Shown in pieces: positions 1-5,693 of a DNA stretch of 8,328 nt (position 1 is the stretch's first letter; the number at the start of each line of letters is the position of its first letter). Where the stretch lies: assembly GCA_945890595.1 (NCBI GenBank), contig CAMDCQ010000104.1, positions 1-8,328 on the forward strand, in the 5' to 3' direction. The notes beneath the pieces were generated by a model. The model did not search any database and was not told where the DNA came from. It saw only the letters and a program-made list of their open reading frames with translations. This DNA is from Chitinophaga pinensis (GTDB lineage: Bacteria; Bacteroidota; Bacteroidia; NS11-12g; UBA9320). The position numbers were made by a program, and so were the translations under genes.

Positions 1-143
1 CAAACTTCAACAAACAATCCATTTACTAAGTAAAGACTTATTTCAAAGGTAGAAAAGTGCCTACTGGAGATAAATTGTCTTTTTTCAAAAAGTAATGCCG
101 CCTTGCTATCTAACTTTAAGTTACTGAATTTATGCTTTGTCAT
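1..143 (-). CDS. Partial small hypothetical protein (N-terminal 47 codons, runs off left edge)
   Basis: An open frame starts at ATG (143-141, minus strand) and remains open to the window edge. It encodes at least 47 residues, beginning MTKHKFSNLKLDSKAALLFE and ending ...NGLFVEV at the edge. I see no signal peptide or membrane segment. The pattern 'alanine-leucine-leucine-phenylalanine-glutamate ... isoleucine-serine-leucine-tyrosine ... glycine-leucine-phenylalanine-valine-glutamate-valine' resembles small (about 70-80 residue) conserved Bacteroidota proteins of unknown function that I recall only in general terms. No Shine-Dalgarno or clear TAnnTTTG box lies upstream, so the start is provisional. 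It is downstream of and co-directional with tRNA-Lys but separated from it by a terminator. The missing 3' part prevents a firm call, and no function is assigned. Confidence 0.5.
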   Translation of the reverse strand, partial: MTKHKFSNLKLDSKAALLFEKRQFISSRHFSTFEISLYLVNGLFVEV

Positions 144-183
144 GATTGAAGCGGTAAAGGTAAAGAATTAAGTAATTTGAATG

Positions 184-211
184 AAACCGACAACCAAACC
201 GACAACCAAAC
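184..211. repeat. 12-bp tandem direct repeat, about 2.3 copies
   Basis: The unit AAACCGACAACC occurs at 184-195 and again perfectly at 196-207, followed by AAAC (208-211) as the start of a third copy. It lies just beyond the terminator of tRNA-Lys, between that gene and the partial small gene at the left edge. It could be a slippage product or part of an integration or recombination region. Nothing else in the window repeats it. Confidence 0.8.
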
Positions 212-213
212 AT

Positions 214-246
214 AAAAAAAGCCCTAACTAACTGATAGTTAAGGCT
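214..246 (-). terminator. Rho-independent terminator of tRNA-Lys
   Basis: Read on the minus strand, arms 246-236 and 230-220 form an 11-bp stem with one G-U pair and a 5-nt loop. A T tract (219-214) follows at once. The hairpin begins 6 nt after the mature tRNA 3' end, as expected for a single-tRNA transcript. It insulates the tRNA from the small gene further left. Confidence 0.85.
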
Positions 247-251
247 TCTTG

Positions 252-324
252 TGATCCCTCTGGGACTCGAACCCAGGACCACTACATTAAAAGTGTAATG
301 CTCTACCAACTGAGCTAAGGAATC
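252..324 (-). tRNA. tRNA-Lys (anticodon TTT)
   Basis: The minus strand folds into a complete 73-nt tRNA cloverleaf. The acceptor stem GATTCCT/AGGGATC pairs over 7 bp with one G-U pair, and the discriminator base is A. The D arm is GCTC...GAGC. The anticodon arm is TTACA-CTTTTAA-TGTAG, with anticodon TTT in the 7-nt loop. The T arm is CTGGG-TTCGAGT-CCCAG. The CCA tail is not encoded. The gene reads AAA/AAG lysine codons. It has its own promoter on the upstream side (boxes at 349-356 and 376-378) and a hairpin terminator immediately downstream, so it is a single-gene transcription unit. Confidence 0.95.
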
Positions 325-348
325 ATATTCTTTTCGCTATTGCGGCTG

Positions 349-378
349 CAAATGTAGAATTATTATTTACCAATGCAA
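349..378 (-). promoter_or_regulatory. Bacteroidota-type promoter for tRNA-Lys
   Basis: On the minus strand TTG (378-376) is followed after 19 nt by TACATTTG (356-349), a perfect match to the Bacteroidota -33 TTG / -7 TAnnTTTG arrangement. The implied start is near position 343, about 18 nt before the mature tRNA 5' end at 324. The boxes lie just beyond the stop codon of the GNAT gene, so the tRNA need not depend on readthrough. Confidence 0.75.
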
Positions 379-384
379 GCTATA

Positions 385-1497
385 TTATAAAAGTTTTTCA
401 AATGTATAATGAACCTTCGTTTTAACTGCTTTTACACTCTTGAAAAGTGCATGCATTTTGGGATTGAAGTCTCCGATCCATGCTAACTCAGTGCTCTGTA
501 AATCAGCATCTTGTGATATTATTTCTGCCATTTTCACAAGTAACAAACTGTACACTCCTTTGTTTTGAAACGCTGGAATTACACCAAAAATAATTCCTCT
601 AATTTTAGTTATTTTGGTTTTTCGCTTATACCAAAGGAATTTTAGTTTGCCCCAAAGGTTCATGTTCCCATTCAGATGTTTAAGAATCTGATTCAAATCG
701 ATAATACTTAGATAAAAAGCAACAGGCCGATTACCATCGTATAAAAACCATAAAATATCTTCACGAATAATGGGTTTCATCTCTTCAAAAAGTTTTCTTA
801 CTCGCTCTTCTGAAAATGGCACAAAATGCTCATGTTGTTCCCAAGCTTGGTTGTATATAGTGGTAAAATCATGCACAAAACGAGCTATTTCCTTTTTTTT
901 ATAGTGTTCAGCTCTAAGATTTCCCTCCTTAGTAAGTCGGTCGGTAAATCTTGAGTATTTGGCATAATCAATATCGATAGGTCTGGCTTCACTAGTAGTC
1001 TGTTCTATTTTTTTAACAAAACCGTAGTTTTCAAAAAGTGCTTTGTAATAAGGCGCATTGTAGTTTTCTTGATAGGAGGGTGACTTAAAACCCTCTACCA
1101 ACAGTCCCCAGAACTTATCACGTTCGCCAAAATTAACAGGAGCCTCTATCCTATCTAGCGTTGCTACTTTTGTTTTTAACCAGGTTATTCCTTTATCAAA
1201 TAATGCATTGGCTACTTTTTGCTCATTTATAGCATCAAAAAATCCAAGTCCAAATTGATGGGTATTGGTATTATAAAATGCAGCTATTTTTCCGACGATT
1301 TCGGCATTGTTATAGGCCAACCAGCGCTTTGCGTCTCCTGCGTCATATTCGGAATTTTCTTCCTTCGTAAAAATGCGTTCAATGTCCTGATCTAAATGAC
1401 TAATGAATTCAGGATCATGTACATATAAGTCTCGGGTAAACTGATGAAACAGCTTTTTTTGTTGTTTGGATATGACTTCAACCAGTGTTAACTGCAT
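385..1497 (-). CDS. GNAT-family N-acetyltransferase, large two-part form
   Basis: The protein is about 370 residues, roughly twice a single GNAT domain, and probably cytoplasmic, as no signal or membrane segments are seen. The C-terminal part carries an acetyl-CoA-binding motif A-like segment, GVIPAFQNKGVYSLL (about 305-319). A later stretch, WIGDFNPKMHALFKSV, has the form often seen near the end of GNAT domains. The N-terminal half, with EIVGKIAAFYN near 66-76 and a later GLLVEGF segment, looks like a second, diverged GNAT fold. The acceptor substrate cannot be inferred. I prefer ATG at 1497, which overlaps the end of the upstream gene (stop 1490-1488) and suggests translational coupling. 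An in-frame ATG at 1512 would add five residues. It is the second gene of a pair with the uridine phosphorylase-like gene. Confidence 0.75.
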   Translation of the reverse strand: MQLTLVEVISKQQKKLFHQFTRDLYVHDPEFISHLDQDIERIFTKEENSEYDAGDAKRWLAYNNAEIVGKIAAFYNTNTHQFGLGFFDAINEQKVANALFDKGITWLKTKVATLDRIEAPVNFGERDKFWGLLVEGFKSPSYQENYNAPYYKALFENYGFVKKIEQTTSEARPIDIDYAKYSRFTDRLTKEGNLRAEHYKKKEIARFVHDFTTIYNQAWEQHEHFVPFSEERVRKLFEEMKPIIREDILWFLYDGNRPVAFYLSIIDLNQILKHLNGNMNLWGKLKFLWYKRKTKITKIRGIIFGVIPAFQNKGVYSLLLVKMAEIISQDADLQSTELAWIGDFNPKMHALFKSVKAVKTKVHYTFEKLL

Positions 1498-2309
1498 ATA
1501 ATTTCCAGGCATTCTGTAATCATTCGTTCAATGGTTTGTTGCGGGTTAGCACTGAACTTGCCATCCAGTCTTTCGGCTAAAATTGCGTTAATGGATATCG
1601 CTTCAAAACCCAACAACTTGGACATACCATAAATGCCTGCTGTTTCCATTTCTATATTACCAACAGGTTCGTCTTTGTAACGAAGCTCACTAATTTGTGC
1701 TAAACTATACTTAGGTACCAGCTGTGCATTTCGAAATTGTGGACCATAAAAGCCTTTGGTTGTAAGCGTTAAACTAGATTGGTATCTAGCAAACTTTGTT
1801 TCTAACTCCTGACTACACCCTATTACAGGAAAACGCCGATTGTCAAAGATAATTTCGTCAAAACTATGGGTGTAGAACTGGAACAGATCGTCAAAGGAAA
1901 TGGCACTTTTACTGAATACGATACTGTCAAGTTTATGGTCGTTAGAAACGCTGCCTGATGTGCCCAAACGGATGAGCTGAAGCGGTTTTAAGTTCGTATT
2001 TTGGGTTCTGGTTTCGAGGTTGTAATTGCGTAACAATGCGATTTCATTCAATACAATATCAATGTTGTCGGTTCCGATGCCTGTTGAAAGTACGGTGATG
2101 TCTTTTCCATTTAAAGAACCTCCGCACGTTTTAAACTCTCTGTTTTGTATGCTAAAGTCAAGTCTATCAAAGTATTTGGTAACTTCTGCTACTCTTTCTG
2201 GGTCACCTACCGTAATTACAGTATCGTACACATGCTCAGGTTGAATGCCTAAGTGATATATAGAACCATCATTATTTACGATAAGTTCAGCCTCTGTTAA
2301 TTGTTTCAC
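1488..2309 (-). CDS. Uridine phosphorylase-like nucleoside phosphorylase (PNP_UDP_1 family)
   Basis: The predicted cytosolic enzyme cleaves a nucleoside with phosphate to ribose-1-phosphate and free base, as in pyrimidine salvage. Family landmarks, numbered from a TTG at 2315, appear in order: GDPERV (37-42), STGIGTDNI (77-85), RLGTSGSV (116-123, phosphate site), FYGPQFR (189-195) and NIEMETAG (220-227, ribose-binding Glu-Met-Glu). The F-Y-x-x-Q-x-R pattern matches the uracil-binding segment of E. coli Udp (Phe162, Gln166, Arg168), favouring uridine over purine nucleosides. The length, about 273 residues, is near the family norm. No ATG exists upstream in frame or in the first 220 codons. GTG at 2309 gives VKQLTEAELIVN, which fits the usual N-terminus, and TTG at 2315 is the alternative. 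It heads a pair with the GNAT gene, which it overlaps. Confidence 0.85.
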   Translation of the reverse strand: MKQLTEAELIVNNDGSIYHLGIQPEHVYDTVITVGDPERVAEVTKYFDRLDFSIQNREFKTCGGSLNGKDITVLSTGIGTDNIDIVLNEIALLRNYNLETRTQNTNLKPLQLIRLGTSGSVSNDHKLDSIVFSKSAISFDDLFQFYTHSFDEIIFDNRRFPVIGCSQELETKFARYQSSLTLTTKGFYGPQFRNAQLVPKYSLAQISELRYKDEPVGNIEMETAGIYGMSKLLGFEAISINAILAERLDGKFSANPQQTIERMITECLEIICS

Positions 2310-2331
2310 TACCAAATCCCTTGTATCTTTG
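2301..2331 (+). promoter_or_regulatory. Bacteroidota-type promoter for the universal stress protein gene
   Basis: TTG (2301-2303) and TATCTTTG (2324-2331) are separated by 20 nt, matching the -33/-7 consensus of Bacteroidota. The implied transcription start near 2337 leaves a leader of about 16 nt before ATG at 2353. This rules out an in-frame TTG at 2329 as start codon, because it lies inside the -7 box. The promoter overlaps the 5' end of the divergent phosphorylase gene. Confidence 0.75.
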
Positions 2332-2352
2332 CGGCAAGTTTATACAATTTTT

Positions 2353-3255
2353 ATGACAGATATAACAACTCCCAAAGATCACATCATTTTAGTTCCTTTA
2401 GATTTTTCAGACACGTCACTAAATGCAGTTTATTACGCTGTAGAAATGGCGAATCTTTTCGACGATGAGATTACCTTATTACATGTTATTTCAAAATCAA
2501 AACTGCAAGCGCTATTTATGAATGATTCTGAAGTCGCTCTTTTGCGAGATAAAATCAAACATAAATTAGAAGAGATAAAAGTGGAGCTACTGGATAAATG
2601 GCCTAATGCGCGTGTAAACACTCGTGTAGAGGAAGGAAAGCCATACAAGGTAATCAACAGAGTAGCTGAAGAAAGTAATTGCGATTCAATCGTAATGGGT
2701 ACCAATGGAGCAAATGGTATAGAGCAATTTACGGGAAGTACAACATCTCGTGTTATCAGAATATCTACCAGACCTGTTATTGCAGTTAAGGATAAGCGCA
2801 CAGATCCTAAGTTTGATAACATTGTTTTACCGATAGATTTAACCAAAACAAGTCGTCAAAAAATTGACTGGGCAGTAAAGCTCGGTCAAAAGTATAACTC
2901 TACAATCCACATTATTATGGAGATGGATAATGATGAGCTGGCAGAACGCAAAATTAGAGCAAACCTTATTCAAGCGGAAGGTATATTTAAGCAACACGGT
3001 GTTAATTTTGTCACGAAATTACTGGATGATAGAGAATACCCTGATCACTTAGGTAAGGACACCATTAGGTATGCAGATGAAATAAATGCAGATCTTATTA
3101 TGATTATGACGCATGCAGAAAATGCTAAAATAGCTGATTTGTTTGTGGGTAGTTATGCAGAACAAGTAGTTAATAGCGCCCAAAAAACCCCTGTAATGTG
3201 TATTAATCCTAAACCCATAGGTTCATTGGCTACGGGAGGATCCGGATTTTATTAA
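2353..3255 (+). CDS. Tandem-domain universal stress protein (UspA family)
   Basis: The 300-residue soluble protein has two Usp domains in tandem, about 9-147 and 154-287. Each starts with a typical first strand (HIILVPLDFSD; FDNIVLPIDLTKTS) and ends with the late Usp strand (RPVIAVKD; TPVMCINP). Domain 1 keeps a glycine-rich nucleotide-binding-like segment, GTNGANGIEQFTGS (116-129), one residue shorter between the second and last glycine than the usual G-x2-G-x9-G(S/T). Domain 2 has only THAENAKIADLFVGS there, so it probably does not bind ATP in the classic way. Such proteins act in stress and starvation responses without a fixed reaction. The tail ends GGSGFY. ATG at 2353 is chosen from the promoter position. 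It has its own promoter and ends at a strong terminator, so it is probably monocistronic. Confidence 0.88.
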   Translation: MTDITTPKDHIILVPLDFSDTSLNAVYYAVEMANLFDDEITLLHVISKSKLQALFMNDSEVALLRDKIKHKLEEIKVELLDKWPNARVNTRVEEGKPYKVINRVAEESNCDSIVMGTNGANGIEQFTGSTTSRVIRISTRPVIAVKDKRTDPKFDNIVLPIDLTKTSRQKIDWAVKLGQKYNSTIHIIMEMDNDELAERKIRANLIQAEGIFKQHGVNFVTKLLDDREYPDHLGKDTIRYADEINADLIMIMTHAENAKIADLFVGSYAEQVVNSAQKTPVMCINPKPIGSLATGGSGFY

Positions 3256-3276
3256 TTATCCTAAACCAACAGGCAC

Positions 3277-3313
3277 AAAAAAAGCATCATGTAGACCACA
3301 TGATGCTTTTTTT
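3277..3313. terminator. Perfect bidirectional terminator shared by the Usp and RRM genes
   Basis: A 16-bp inverted repeat with no mismatch (3277-3292 and 3298-3313) encloses a 5-nt loop (3293-3297). The core arm is GCATCATGT and each arm ends in seven A or T bases, so the RNA ends in a U tract on either strand. It lies 21 nt after the Usp stop (3255) and 21 nt beyond the convergent RRM stop (3335), and can end both transcripts. Confidence 0.92.
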
Positions 3314-3334
3314 ATGACGTTTAAAAGCCCTGAA

Positions 3335-3595
3335 TTAGCTCCAAATATTCACCTTTCTAGGTTTGGCTTTTTCGACAATCAGTTCTTTACCGTGAAATTC
3401 TTTGCCATGCATTTCAGCTATGGCCTTATTGGCATCTTCTTCTTTAATGAACTCAACAAAACCAGTTCCGGTTGGTTCGCGGGTTACTCTATCATATACT
3501 ACTTTAGCGTATTCTACTTCTCCATACTTTGCAAATAGCATTTCTAGATAATGAGCATTATAGCTGGTGGGCAAGTTTTTAACTACTAGATTCAT
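3335..3595 (-). CDS. Single-domain RRM RNA-binding protein
   Basis: The 86-residue protein consists almost entirely of one RNA recognition motif (beta-alpha-beta-beta-alpha-beta). The RNP2 position is LVVKNL (3-8), RNP1 is TGTGFVEF (42-49), and the C-terminal strand is ELIVEKAKPR (71-80). Short single-RRM proteins occur in cyanobacteria and Bacteroidota, where they bind RNA in the cytoplasm. The usual aromatic at RNP2 position 2 is Val4, RNP1 position 3 is Thr44, and the basic residue at RNP1 position 1 is Thr42. Only Phe46 and Phe49 remain, so its RNA preference may differ from typical members. The C-terminus is short and basic with no glycine-rich tail. It has its own promoter only 6 nt before the ATG and converges on the Usp gene through a shared terminator. 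Confidence 0.88.
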   Translation of the reverse strand: MNLVVKNLPTSYNAHYLEMLFAKYGEVEYAKVVYDRVTREPTGTGFVEFIKEEDANKAIAEMHGKEFHGKELIVEKAKPRKVNIWS

Positions 3596-3600
3596 TGCTG

Positions 3601-3608
3601 CAAAAGTA
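3601..3608 (-). promoter_or_regulatory. -7 box of the RRM gene, giving a nearly leaderless mRNA
   Basis: On the minus strand TACTTTTG (3608-3601) matches TAnnTTTG, and the start codon ATG begins at 3595, just 6 nt later (TTTGCAGCAATG). Transcription would begin about at the start codon. No TTG is found at the -33 distance. That region instead carries a 9-bp direct repeat (3626-3648). Confidence 0.65.
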
Positions 3609-3625
3609 TAAAATGGTTAGAAGTA

Positions 3626-3648
3626 AATAGGTATGAGTTAATAGGTAT
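3626..3648. repeat. Short direct repeat upstream of the RRM promoter
   Basis: AATAGGTAT occurs at 3626-3634 and 3640-3648 with a 14-bp period. It covers the -33 region of the RRM promoter, which has no TTG there. It may be a regulator site or chance in AT-rich DNA. Nothing else clear is seen in the 159-nt gap 3596-3754 apart from a near-palindrome centred on TTGTACAA (3668-3683). Confidence 0.4.
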
Positions 3649-3754
3649 TTATGCTATTTCAAAAAAAACTTTTGTACAACAGTAATAACGGTTTTTCATT
3701 TACCTCAGTTATTTCGAAACAACCACAACTGGCCCACGCGAAACGTAGGTTTGT

Positions 3755-4408
3755 TTATGCCATAACCTGACCATCCTTCATTTGAATGCACCTATCTGCC
3801 ATATCCGCCAGTTCTTGATTATGGGTTACAATGACAAATGTTTGACCAAATTCATCCCTAAGTTTCAAAAAAAGATGGTGCAGTTCATTAGCATTTTCAG
3901 TGTCTAAATTGCCACTTGGCTCATCTGCAAAGATTATCTTTGGCTTATTCATTAACGCTCTAGCCACTGCAACGCGTTGTTGCTCGCCTCCAGAGAGTTC
4001 ATTGGGTTTGTGCTCTAATCTATCATCTAAGCCTAGCATCGAAAGTAATTCCTTGGCCCGAACTTCGGCATCTCGTTTACTGATTCCCTTGATAAAAGCA
4101 GGCATACATACATTTTCCAAAGCGGTAAATTCAGGTAATAAGTGGTGAAATTGGAAGATAAAACCTATGTTTTGGTTTCTGAAATTAGCCAGGTTTTTCG
4201 CACTCAGAGAAGAAACCTCAATCCCATCATAGGTTATTGAACCGTTTTTTGGCATATCGAGCGTTCCCAGCAGTTGTAGTAAAGTGGATTTACCTGCGCC
4301 ACTTGGACCCGTTATGGAAACTATCTCTCCTGCATTAATACTAATATCTACGGACTTTAATACTTCTAAATTTCCGTAACTTTTGCTGAGTCCTATACCG
4401 TGTATCAT
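3755..4408 (-). CDS. lolD: ABC transporter ATP-binding protein, LolD/MacB-like
   Basis: This 217-residue ATPase is complete. It has Walker A GPSGAGKST (34-42), Q-loop Gln86, signature LSGGEQQR (138-145), Walker B IIFADE (158-163, catalytic Glu163), D-loop SGNLDT (165-170) and switch His196 (VIVTH). The length and the stretch FQFHHLLPEFTALENV are typical of the LolD/FtsE/MacB group, whose members work on the inner face of the inner membrane. LolD powers release of outer-membrane lipoproteins through LolC/E. No membrane partner lies in the window, which is common for stand-alone LolD genes, so the exact partner is inferred. ATG at 4408 lies 29 nt after the folE stop, and the gene is probably the last of the PTPS-folE-lolD transcript. 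No convincing terminator follows it before 3596. Confidence 0.8.
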   Translation of the reverse strand: MIHGIGLSKSYGNLEVLKSVDISINAGEIVSITGPSGAGKSTLLQLLGTLDMPKNGSITYDGIEVSSLSAKNLANFRNQNIGFIFQFHHLLPEFTALENVCMPAFIKGISKRDAEVRAKELLSMLGLDDRLEHKPNELSGGEQQRVAVARALMNKPKIIFADEPSGNLDTENANELHHLFLKLRDEFGQTFVIVTHNQELADMADRCIQMKDGQVMA

Positions 4409-4437
4409 TTGTCTACAAGAAGTACAAAGAAAGTAAT

Positions 4438-5085
4438 TTAGACGCCAATAAATCGTAAAAACTCTGAACGAGTAGGCTCATTCAGGAATTGACCCGATAA
4501 TGCTGAAGTAATGGTACTAGAGGTAACATCTTCAACTCCTCTGCATTCTACACACATGTGACGTGCGTCAATAGCTACAGCAACATCTTCAATTCCTAAT
4601 GTTGCTTTAAGGGCTTCGGTAATCTGCTTGGTAAGGCGTTCTTGTACTTGTGGTCGTTTGGCGTAGTACTTCACCATTCGGTGTATTTTACTAAGACCAA
4701 TCACCTTACCATTGGCAATGTACGCAACATGTGCTTTACCAATAATAGGAACAAAGTGATGCTCACACATGGAGTAAAGCGATATGTTTTTCTCAACCAA
4801 CATTTGATTGTAACCGTACTTGTTCTCAAACAAAGTAACGGATGGTTTATTGGCAGGATTTAATCCGCTAAAAATCTCTTTCACATACATCTTTGCAACT
4901 CGTTTGGGAGTTTGACTGAGGCTGTCGTCGGTAAGATCTAATCCTAACGTCTCCATAATAGCAGTAAAATGCTCCTGGATTTTAGCAATTTTTTCATCGT
5001 CATTCATGTCAAATGCATCACTTCTCATAGGAGTATCTAAGCTAGAATTGCACAGCTTAGATTCGTGTTTATTAGTGTCCGTCAT
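4438..5085 (-). CDS. folE: GTP cyclohydrolase I
   Basis: The enzyme converts GTP to 7,8-dihydroneopterin triphosphate, the common precursor of folates, biopterins and queuosine. It acts in the cytosol as a homodecamer in known members. The zinc ligands are visible: Cys107 and His110 in MCEHHFVPI, and Cys178 in HMCVECRG, corresponding to Cys110, His113 and Cys181 of E. coli FolE. The motifs TPKRVAKMY (59-67) and GLSKIHRMV (130-138) are also conserved. The 215 residues match the family, with a nonconserved N-terminus of about 25 residues. The ATG at 5085 lies inside the end of the upstream PTPS gene (14-nt overlap), so the two are very likely translationally coupled. Nothing appears missing. 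Confidence 0.95.
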   Translation of the reverse strand: MTDTNKHESKLCNSSLDTPMRSDAFDMNDDEKIAKIQEHFTAIMETLGLDLTDDSLSQTPKRVAKMYVKEIFSGLNPANKPSVTLFENKYGYNQMLVEKNISLYSMCEHHFVPIIGKAHVAYIANGKVIGLSKIHRMVKYYAKRPQVQERLTKQITEALKATLGIEDVAVAIDARHMCVECRGVEDVTSSTITSALSGQFLNEPTRSEFLRFIGV

Positions 5086-5497
5086 ATTCTATAAAATTTC
5101 GGTCTGTTTCGTATAGTGTTATGTGTAATGTTAATTTAGTATCCAATTGTTCCCTGATTCTATGCCAAGCAACAAAGGCAATATTTTCTGCTGTCGGTAT
5201 TAGTTCTTTAAAATCTTCCACATCTAAATTTAAATTTTTATGATCAAACCTAAATGTAACTTCTGCTCTAATGATGTCTTTAAGCACCTTTGGATCGATG
5301 AGATAACCGGACTCGTGATCTACCTCTCCGGTCACTTTTACAATAATAGTATAATTGTGTCCATGGTAATTGGCGTTGTTGCACAATCCATAAAATTCGG
5401 CATTTTTCTCATCACTCCAAGATGGATTGTGTAATCGATGCGCGGCATTAAATCTCTCTACTCTGCTTGCTGAAGCTATCATGTGAAATACAAACAT
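5072..5497 (-). CDS. 6-pyruvoyl-tetrahydropterin synthase / QueD-family protein (COG0720)
   Basis: The protein acts on dihydroneopterin triphosphate, the product of the next gene. Zinc-binding histidines are His20 (FNAAHRL) and His45/His47 (HGHNY). The catalytic cysteine is Cys39, and Asp85-His86 (FDHKNLN) and pterin-binding Glu130 (LYETDRNF) are present. The cysteine spacing is C-x5-HGH, as in 6-pyruvoyl-tetrahydropterin synthases, rather than the C-x3-HGH of E. coli QueD. This favours a biopterin-type product, though many such enzymes are promiscuous. The 141 residues fit the family. ATG at 5482 (residue 6) is an alternative start, better supported if the weak box at 5491-5498 is the promoter. 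It is first in a cluster with folE (14-nt overlap) and the LolD-like gene. Confidence 0.85.
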   Translation of the reverse strand: MFVFHMIASASRVERFNAAHRLHNPSWSDEKNAEFYGLCNNANYHGHNYTIIVKVTGEVDHESGYLIDPKVLKDIIRAEVTFRFDHKNLNLDVEDFKELIPTAENIAFVAWHRIREQLDTKLTLHITLYETDRNFIEYDGH

Positions 5498-5519
5498 CGG
5501 CTATTCTGTTTTGTTTCAA
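5491..5519 (-). promoter_or_regulatory. Possible promoter of the PTPS-folE-lolD cluster
   Basis: On the minus strand TTG (5519-5517), 18 nt, then GATGTTTG (5498-5491) matches the Bacteroidota promoter with one mismatch (G for T at the first base). If real, transcription starts below 5491 and translation must begin at ATG 5482, not 5497. The evidence is weak. Confidence 0.3.
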
Positions 5520-5664
5520 CGTATTTGAAAAAATATACCAACTCTGCAAGTTATATGTCCTTTAAAAATAGGTCTATAAGTATTCCTTATGTGAATTAAC
5601 TTACTGATAAAGAGAAAGTTGTATCGTTTTTTAACGTTTTAGCTCAAGTGTTAAACAAAAATAG

Positions 5665-5693
5665 TTTTAATCCTGAATTCTGGGTTAGATTTG
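5665..5693 (+). promoter_or_regulatory. Promoter of the sigma factor gene
   Basis: TAGATTTG (5686-5693) matches the Bacteroidota -7 box, with a TTTT tract (5665-5668) 17 nt upstream as a poor -33 element. The box lies inside an inverted repeat, GGTTAG (5683-5688) and CTAACC (5696-5701), separated by 7 nt, which could be an operator or an early RNA hairpin. The rest of the 217-nt gap 5498-5714 is AT-rich and shows no other clear element. Confidence 0.55.

Noticed and set aside
181..234. Tiny plus-strand frame encoding a Lys-Pro-Thr-Thr repeat
   Set aside because: It arises from the 12-bp DNA repeat and runs into the tRNA terminator, with no ribosome-binding site.
2026..2244. Plus-strand open frame inside the phosphorylase gene
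   Set aside because: It is antisense to a well-supported enzyme gene and has no family resemblance or start signals.
2433..2846. Minus-strand 137-codon open frame inside the Usp gene
   Set aside because: It is a shadow frame opposite a clear Usp domain, with serine-rich low-information composition.
3314..3538. Plus-strand 74-codon frame opposite the RRM gene
   Set aside because: It overlaps the terminator and a clear RRM gene, and no motif supports it.
3735..3751. Hairpin CCTACG/CGTGGG after the LolD-like gene as a terminator
   Set aside because: The 6-bp stem is not followed by a T tract, so termination is doubtful.
3900..4148. Plus-strand frame opposite the ABC ATPase
   Set aside because: It is a mirror of the conserved signature and Walker B region and has no independent support.
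4425..4432. TTTCTTTG (minus strand) as a separate promoter for the LolD-like gene
   Set aside because: It has one mismatch and no properly spaced -33 element, and the 29-nt gap fits an operon with folE.
4642..5434. Plus-strand frames at 4642-4863 and 5240-5434 opposite folE and the PTPS gene
   Set aside because: They are shadows of conserved enzyme genes.
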